Assembly (NCBI GenBank): GCA_964641965.1
Contig: CAZXLD010000015.1
Location: 1 to 64,000 of the forward strand
Direction of reading: 5' to 3'
Length of the DNA stretch: 64,000 bases
Source: JAJDFU01 sp964641965
GTDB taxonomy: Bacteria > Bacteroidota > Bacteroidia > Chitinophagales > Saprospiraceae
Shown here: piece by piece, positions 61,144 through 64,000 of the stretch
Layout of the letters: each line of letters begins with the position of its first letter
Position numbering within the stretch: position 1 is the first letter of the stretch
Program-made: the position numbers and the translations under genes
Notes under the pieces: model-generated
What the model saw: the letters and a program-made list of their open reading frames with translations, nothing else
Databases searched by the model: none
What the model was told of the DNA's origin: nothing

Positions 61144-62988
61144 ATGGCTGGTATTATGATCCCGAGGCACCTAATCATCCGGTTTATATTCTTTTTTGCG
61201 GCCTTGTTCCTGATTATCCGGATTTTTATGCTCCAAGTTTGGGAACAATCTTACCAAAGAAGGGCAGAAGCAACTACAGTAGAAGAAATTTTTCTATATC
61301 CCTCCAGGGGTTTGGTTCGCGACCGAAGCGGGAAGATTTTGGTTTATAATAAACCTATGTACGACCTTCTGGCCGTATATAGTCGAATTGACCATCAAAA
61401 CTTTGATACCCTTCGCTTTTGCAGTTTGCTAGATATCTCAGAAGAAGAATTTATTGAAAATCTCTCGAAAGACTGGAATAGCCCCAGGTTCTCTAAATCC
61501 TTACCCTTTGTATTTAAAAGTAAGATACCCGATACAGTATATACGCGCTTTCAGGAGTATTTGCATGAGTTTCCAGGCTTTTACACTTCGCTACGAAGCG
61601 TAAGAGGCTATCCGCATTCCAGCGCTTCTCATTTGGTAGGTACAATTCGAGAAGTTAATCCTGCGGAGGTTGAAGCAGATGATTTTTACGGCCCAGGAGA
61701 CTACATTGGTGATTCGGGCCTTGAACTCGCTTACGAAAAAAAGCTAAGAGGTAAAAAAGGCGTACGCTACGTGCTGAAAGACAATCTGGGGAGGGAGGTA
61801 GCTGACTTTAGTGAGAAATCCTCTTCTCCACCTGAACTAGGGGCTGAATTGAGATCTACCATTTCCCTAGAACTCCAATACTATGCTGAATCCTTGATGG
61901 CCAATAAAATAGGCAGTATTGTTGCCCTTGAGCCCAAGACAGGAGAAATTTTAGCAATGGTAAGTACCCCGGGATTTAATCCGAATGACCTGACCATCAG
62001 TAATCATAGATCAGATGCTTATTTTCGATTGCTAAACGATCCGGGAAAACCATTTTTCGATCGGTCTGTCATGGCTCAATACCCACCCGGTTCTCTGTTC
62101 AAGCCTTTGGTAAGCTTGATTGCCTTGCAAGAAGAGGTCATTCATAAGGACATGACGATCAGCTGTCCAGGTGGATATGCTTTTAATGGAAAGATTCTCA
62201 CCGGCTGTCATAAACACCCCACTTGTAGAAATGTATCTGAGGCCATTCAACATTCTTGCAACGCCTACTTTGTAACTGCTTTTCGCAGAATTATCGACAA
62301 ACATGGTTTCTACAAGGCCGGGGATGGGTTAAAGGATTTCAACGAGCACCTGCGGTCGTTTGGATTAGGTAAACGATTGGGTATTGATTTCCCAAGAGAG
62401 AAAGCTGGAAACACCCCCAGCAAAGCCTATTATGACAAATGGTATAAAGGGCAACGCTGGAATTCCATTTGGCTGAGGTCTCTTGGCATCGGGCAAGGTG
62501 AACTCCTCTTGACCAACCTGCAAATGGCAAACCTGGCAGCCATCATCGGTAACCAAGGCTACTACAGGGTTCCTCACCTCGTTACAGCTATTGACGGAGA
62601 ACCCATTGATGAAGACCTGCTCCAACCTCAAAAAGTAAAAATCGACGCTCCTCATTTTGAACCCGTTATCCATGGCATGGAACTAGCTGTGAATGCAGGA
62701 ACGGCTACCCTGGCCTACATTCCAGATATCCGAGTTTGTGGTAAAACCGGTACAGCAGAAAATCCACATGGCAAAGATCATTCCATTTTTTTTGGATTTG
62801 CTCCGCGTGTAAATCCCAAAATTGCCATTGCGGTATATGTAGAAAATGCTGGTTTTGGCGGTACCTATGCAGCACCCATTGCGAGCCTTGTCATGGAAAA
62901 GTGGATTCGCAATATGGAAGAGATCCACCCAGCTCGAAAATGGATTGAAAAACGTATGCTGGAAGCCAACTTGATTGCCCAACCCTAA
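61144..62988 (+). CDS. mrdA: penicillin-binding protein 2 (elongation transpeptidase)
   Basis: PBP2 cross-links peptidoglycan with RodA during elongation. The 614-residue protein has one N-terminal helix, the dimerisation/pedestal domain with RGLVRDRSGKILVYN and GDSGLELAYEKKLRG, and the transpeptidase domain. Motifs are SLFK (Ser317, Lys320), SCN (Ser371) and KTGTAE (Lys534). Length and motif spacing are normal. rodA does not follow; a CapA-like gene overlaps its stop by one base. Confidence 0.96.
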   Translation: MAGIMIPRHLIIRFIFFFAALFLIIRIFMLQVWEQSYQRRAEATTVEEIFLYPSRGLVRDRSGKILVYNKPMYDLLAVYSRIDHQNFDTLRFCSLLDISEEEFIENLSKDWNSPRFSKSLPFVFKSKIPDTVYTRFQEYLHEFPGFYTSLRSVRGYPHSSASHLVGTIREVNPAEVEADDFYGPGDYIGDSGLELAYEKKLRGKKGVRYVLKDNLGREVADFSEKSSSPPELGAELRSTISLELQYYAESLMANKIGSIVALEPKTGEILAMVSTPGFNPNDLTISNHRSDAYFRLLNDPGKPFFDRSVMAQYPPGSLFKPLVSLIALQEEVIHKDMTISCPGGYAFNGKILTGCHKHPTCRNVSEAIQHSCNAYFVTAFRRIIDKHGFYKAGDGLKDFNEHLRSFGLGKRLGIDFPREKAGNTPSKAYYDKWYKGQRWNSIWLRSLGIGQGELLLTNLQMANLAAIIGNQGYYRVPHLVTAIDGEPIDEDLLQPQKVKIDAPHFEPVIHGMELAVNAGTATLAYIPDIRVCGKTGTAENPHGKDHSIFFGFAPRVNPKIAIAVYVENAGFGGTYAAPIASLVMEKWIRNMEEIHPARKWIEKRMLEANLIAQP

Positions 62989-64000
62989 TGAAACCCAAAA
63001 AAACACTCGGTTTTTTCTTGACCAGCTTGCTATTAGGTTTAACCTGCCAAGCCTTTTGCCAACTGGATAGTCTGGTAGAATTGAAACTGGTTTTCGCCGG
63101 CGATATCATGGGCCATGATAGCCAGATTGAAGCTGCGCAGATCAAGAAGGACAGCCTGTACGATTATTCCAAATGTTTTGCTTACGTTTCACCCATACTC
63201 AAAGAAAAGGATCTTGCTATTGGGAATCTTGAACTTACCTTACCCGGTGAGCCACCGTATCAAGGCTACCCACAGTTCAGGAGTCCGGATGAGCTTGCCT
63301 TGGCCTTGCGTTATTCGGGATTCAACGTACTGGTTACGGCGAATAATCACTCTAATGATGCCGGCCCACAAGGGCTACGCTCCACTTTAGAAACCCTGGA
63401 TAACTATCATTTCCATCATACCGGTACTTTCCGGAATCCTTTTGAAAGAGAGGCGTACTATCCCCTGTTGATCTACCGAAATCAATTCAAGATCGCAATA
63501 TTAAATTATACGTATGGAACCAATGGCATTCCTACCAAGTCGCCTACCATTGTAAATCGGATAGATACAAGCTTGATCCGTAAAGACATGAGACAAGCCG
63601 AGCAATTAAATCCGGATTTTACTATTGTAATTTTACACTGGGGAAAGGAATACCAAACGATCGAAAACGCCAAACAAAAGGCATTGGCAACTAAGCTGAT
63701 CCAGTGGGGAGCTGACTTAATTATTGGTTCTCATCCCCACGTCGTACAACCTATACGGGAAGAAAGGATTCATGACAAAAAGGATAGGGTGAGGTCGGCT
63801 TTGGTGGTTTATTCCTTGGGAAATTTCATCTCAGGGCAAACTAAGAAATACACCAACGGAGGTCTACTTTTCGAGGCTACTCTGCAGAAAAATATTAATT
63901 CCGGACAAACAATATTAGCGAAGCACCATTACATCCCGTGTTACCGCTATAGATCCAGGGATTCAACTGGTAAGCGGCAATTTGCCGTACTACCCATAAT
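62988..64000 (+). CDS. CapA-like (PGA_cap) metallophosphatase-type protein, partial
   Basis: The frame opens at ATG 62988-62990, sharing one base with the mrdA TAA, and runs to the window edge (337 codons) without stop. A signal peptide (FFLTSLLLGLTCQAFCQ) is followed by the PF09587 pattern: LVFAGDIMGHDSQ, LAIGNLELTLPG, LVTANNHSNDAG, VILHWGKEYQ, GSHPHVVQP and YSLGNFISGQ. Histidine and asparagine residues form the metal site of this calcineurin-like fold. Family members act in poly-gamma-glutamate or envelope polymer metabolism. Position after mrdA suggests a cell-wall-linked role here. Confidence 0.88.
   Translation, partial: MKPKKTLGFFLTSLLLGLTCQAFCQLDSLVELKLVFAGDIMGHDSQIEAAQIKKDSLYDYSKCFAYVSPILKEKDLAIGNLELTLPGEPPYQGYPQFRSPDELALALRYSGFNVLVTANNHSNDAGPQGLRSTLETLDNYHFHHTGTFRNPFEREAYYPLLIYRNQFKIAILNYTYGTNGIPTKSPTIVNRIDTSLIRKDMRQAEQLNPDFTIVILHWGKEYQTIENAKQKALATKLIQWGADLIIGSHPHVVQPIREERIHDKKDRVRSALVVYSLGNFISGQTKKYTNGGLLFEATLQKNINSGQTILAKHHYIPCYRYRSRDSTGKRQFAVLPI

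Noticed and set aside
61144..62988. FtsI (PBP3) instead of PBP2
   Set aside because: Position directly after mreBCD and the sequence around the SxxK and SCN motifs fit the elongation enzyme.
1..64000. CRISPR array, insertion sequence or prophage
   Set aside because: No spaced direct repeats, transposase, integrase or phage structural genes were seen in the window.

Overview
This is chromosomal DNA from a member of the Bacteroidota, most likely of the Saprospiria/Chitinophagia side of the phylum; the genus cannot be fixed from the sequence alone. The evidence is: promoter -7 elements of the form TAnnTTTG in front of many genes; the gliding genes gldE and gldD in the order mutY-ssb-gldE-gldD; a PorZ-like protein and a large secreted protein with type A C-terminal sorting domains of the type IX secretion system (T9SS); the long SecA form with a large insertion; DUF4271 beside hemD; and bacillithiol synthase BshA. 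The window is dense with genes, mostly housekeeping. Only the left edge (1-800) is AT-rich and looks like accessory DNA.

Layout. 1-900: small AT-rich ORFs, one probably broken by an in-frame stop, then a 121-bp imperfect palindrome beside tRNA-Cys. 1-10.5 kb: lipoprotein, secA, deoC, SPOR protein, rodA, tgt, an LptF/G permease. 10.7-16.3 kb: ECF sigma factor, mutY, ssb, gldE, gldD, recA. 16.4-21 kb: small unknown proteins, an alkyltransferase-like repair protein, a TrpF-like barrel without its cysteine and an RND-superfamily exporter. 21-30.5 kb: rnhB, a metallo-hydrolase, a beta-propeller/outer-membrane-barrel fusion, prfA, tsaB, two tandem cysteine-free ArsR-type repressors, lspA, a DksA-like protein.

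30.5-39.7 kb holds the most interesting unit: ten minus-strand genes with overlaps or gaps of a few bases. Read in transcription order they are: YceI lipid-binding protein, FAD oxidoreductase, methyltransferase, type III polyketide synthase, FabI-like enoyl reductase, FabZ/A-like dehydratase, ketosynthase, acyl carrier protein, phosphopantetheinyl transferase and an RND exporter. The inferred job is to build a dedicated acyl chain on its own ACP, extend and cyclise it to a phenolic or pyrone lipid, methylate and oxidise it, then move it out of the inner membrane. The set of type III PKS, methyltransferase and FAD enzyme resembles the Streptomyces srsABC alkylresorcinol/alkylquinone pathway, but here it comes with a mini fatty-acid synthase and an exporter.

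39.7-48 kb: Nudix hydrolase, hemD, DUF4271 protein, a histidine kinase/response regulator pair, a PpiD-like foldase, a 42-residue membrane protein and a MerR/B12-fold regulator. 48-58.5 kb: T9SS cargo protein, bshA, porZ, nadD, a lipoprotein, dnaN with a DnaA-box-like palindrome upstream, and an M16 peptidase homologue without its zinc motif. 58.7-64 kb: the cell-shape operon mreB-mreC-mreD-mrdA followed by a CapA-like gene cut by the window edge; rodA, often found with this operon, lies 50 kb away.
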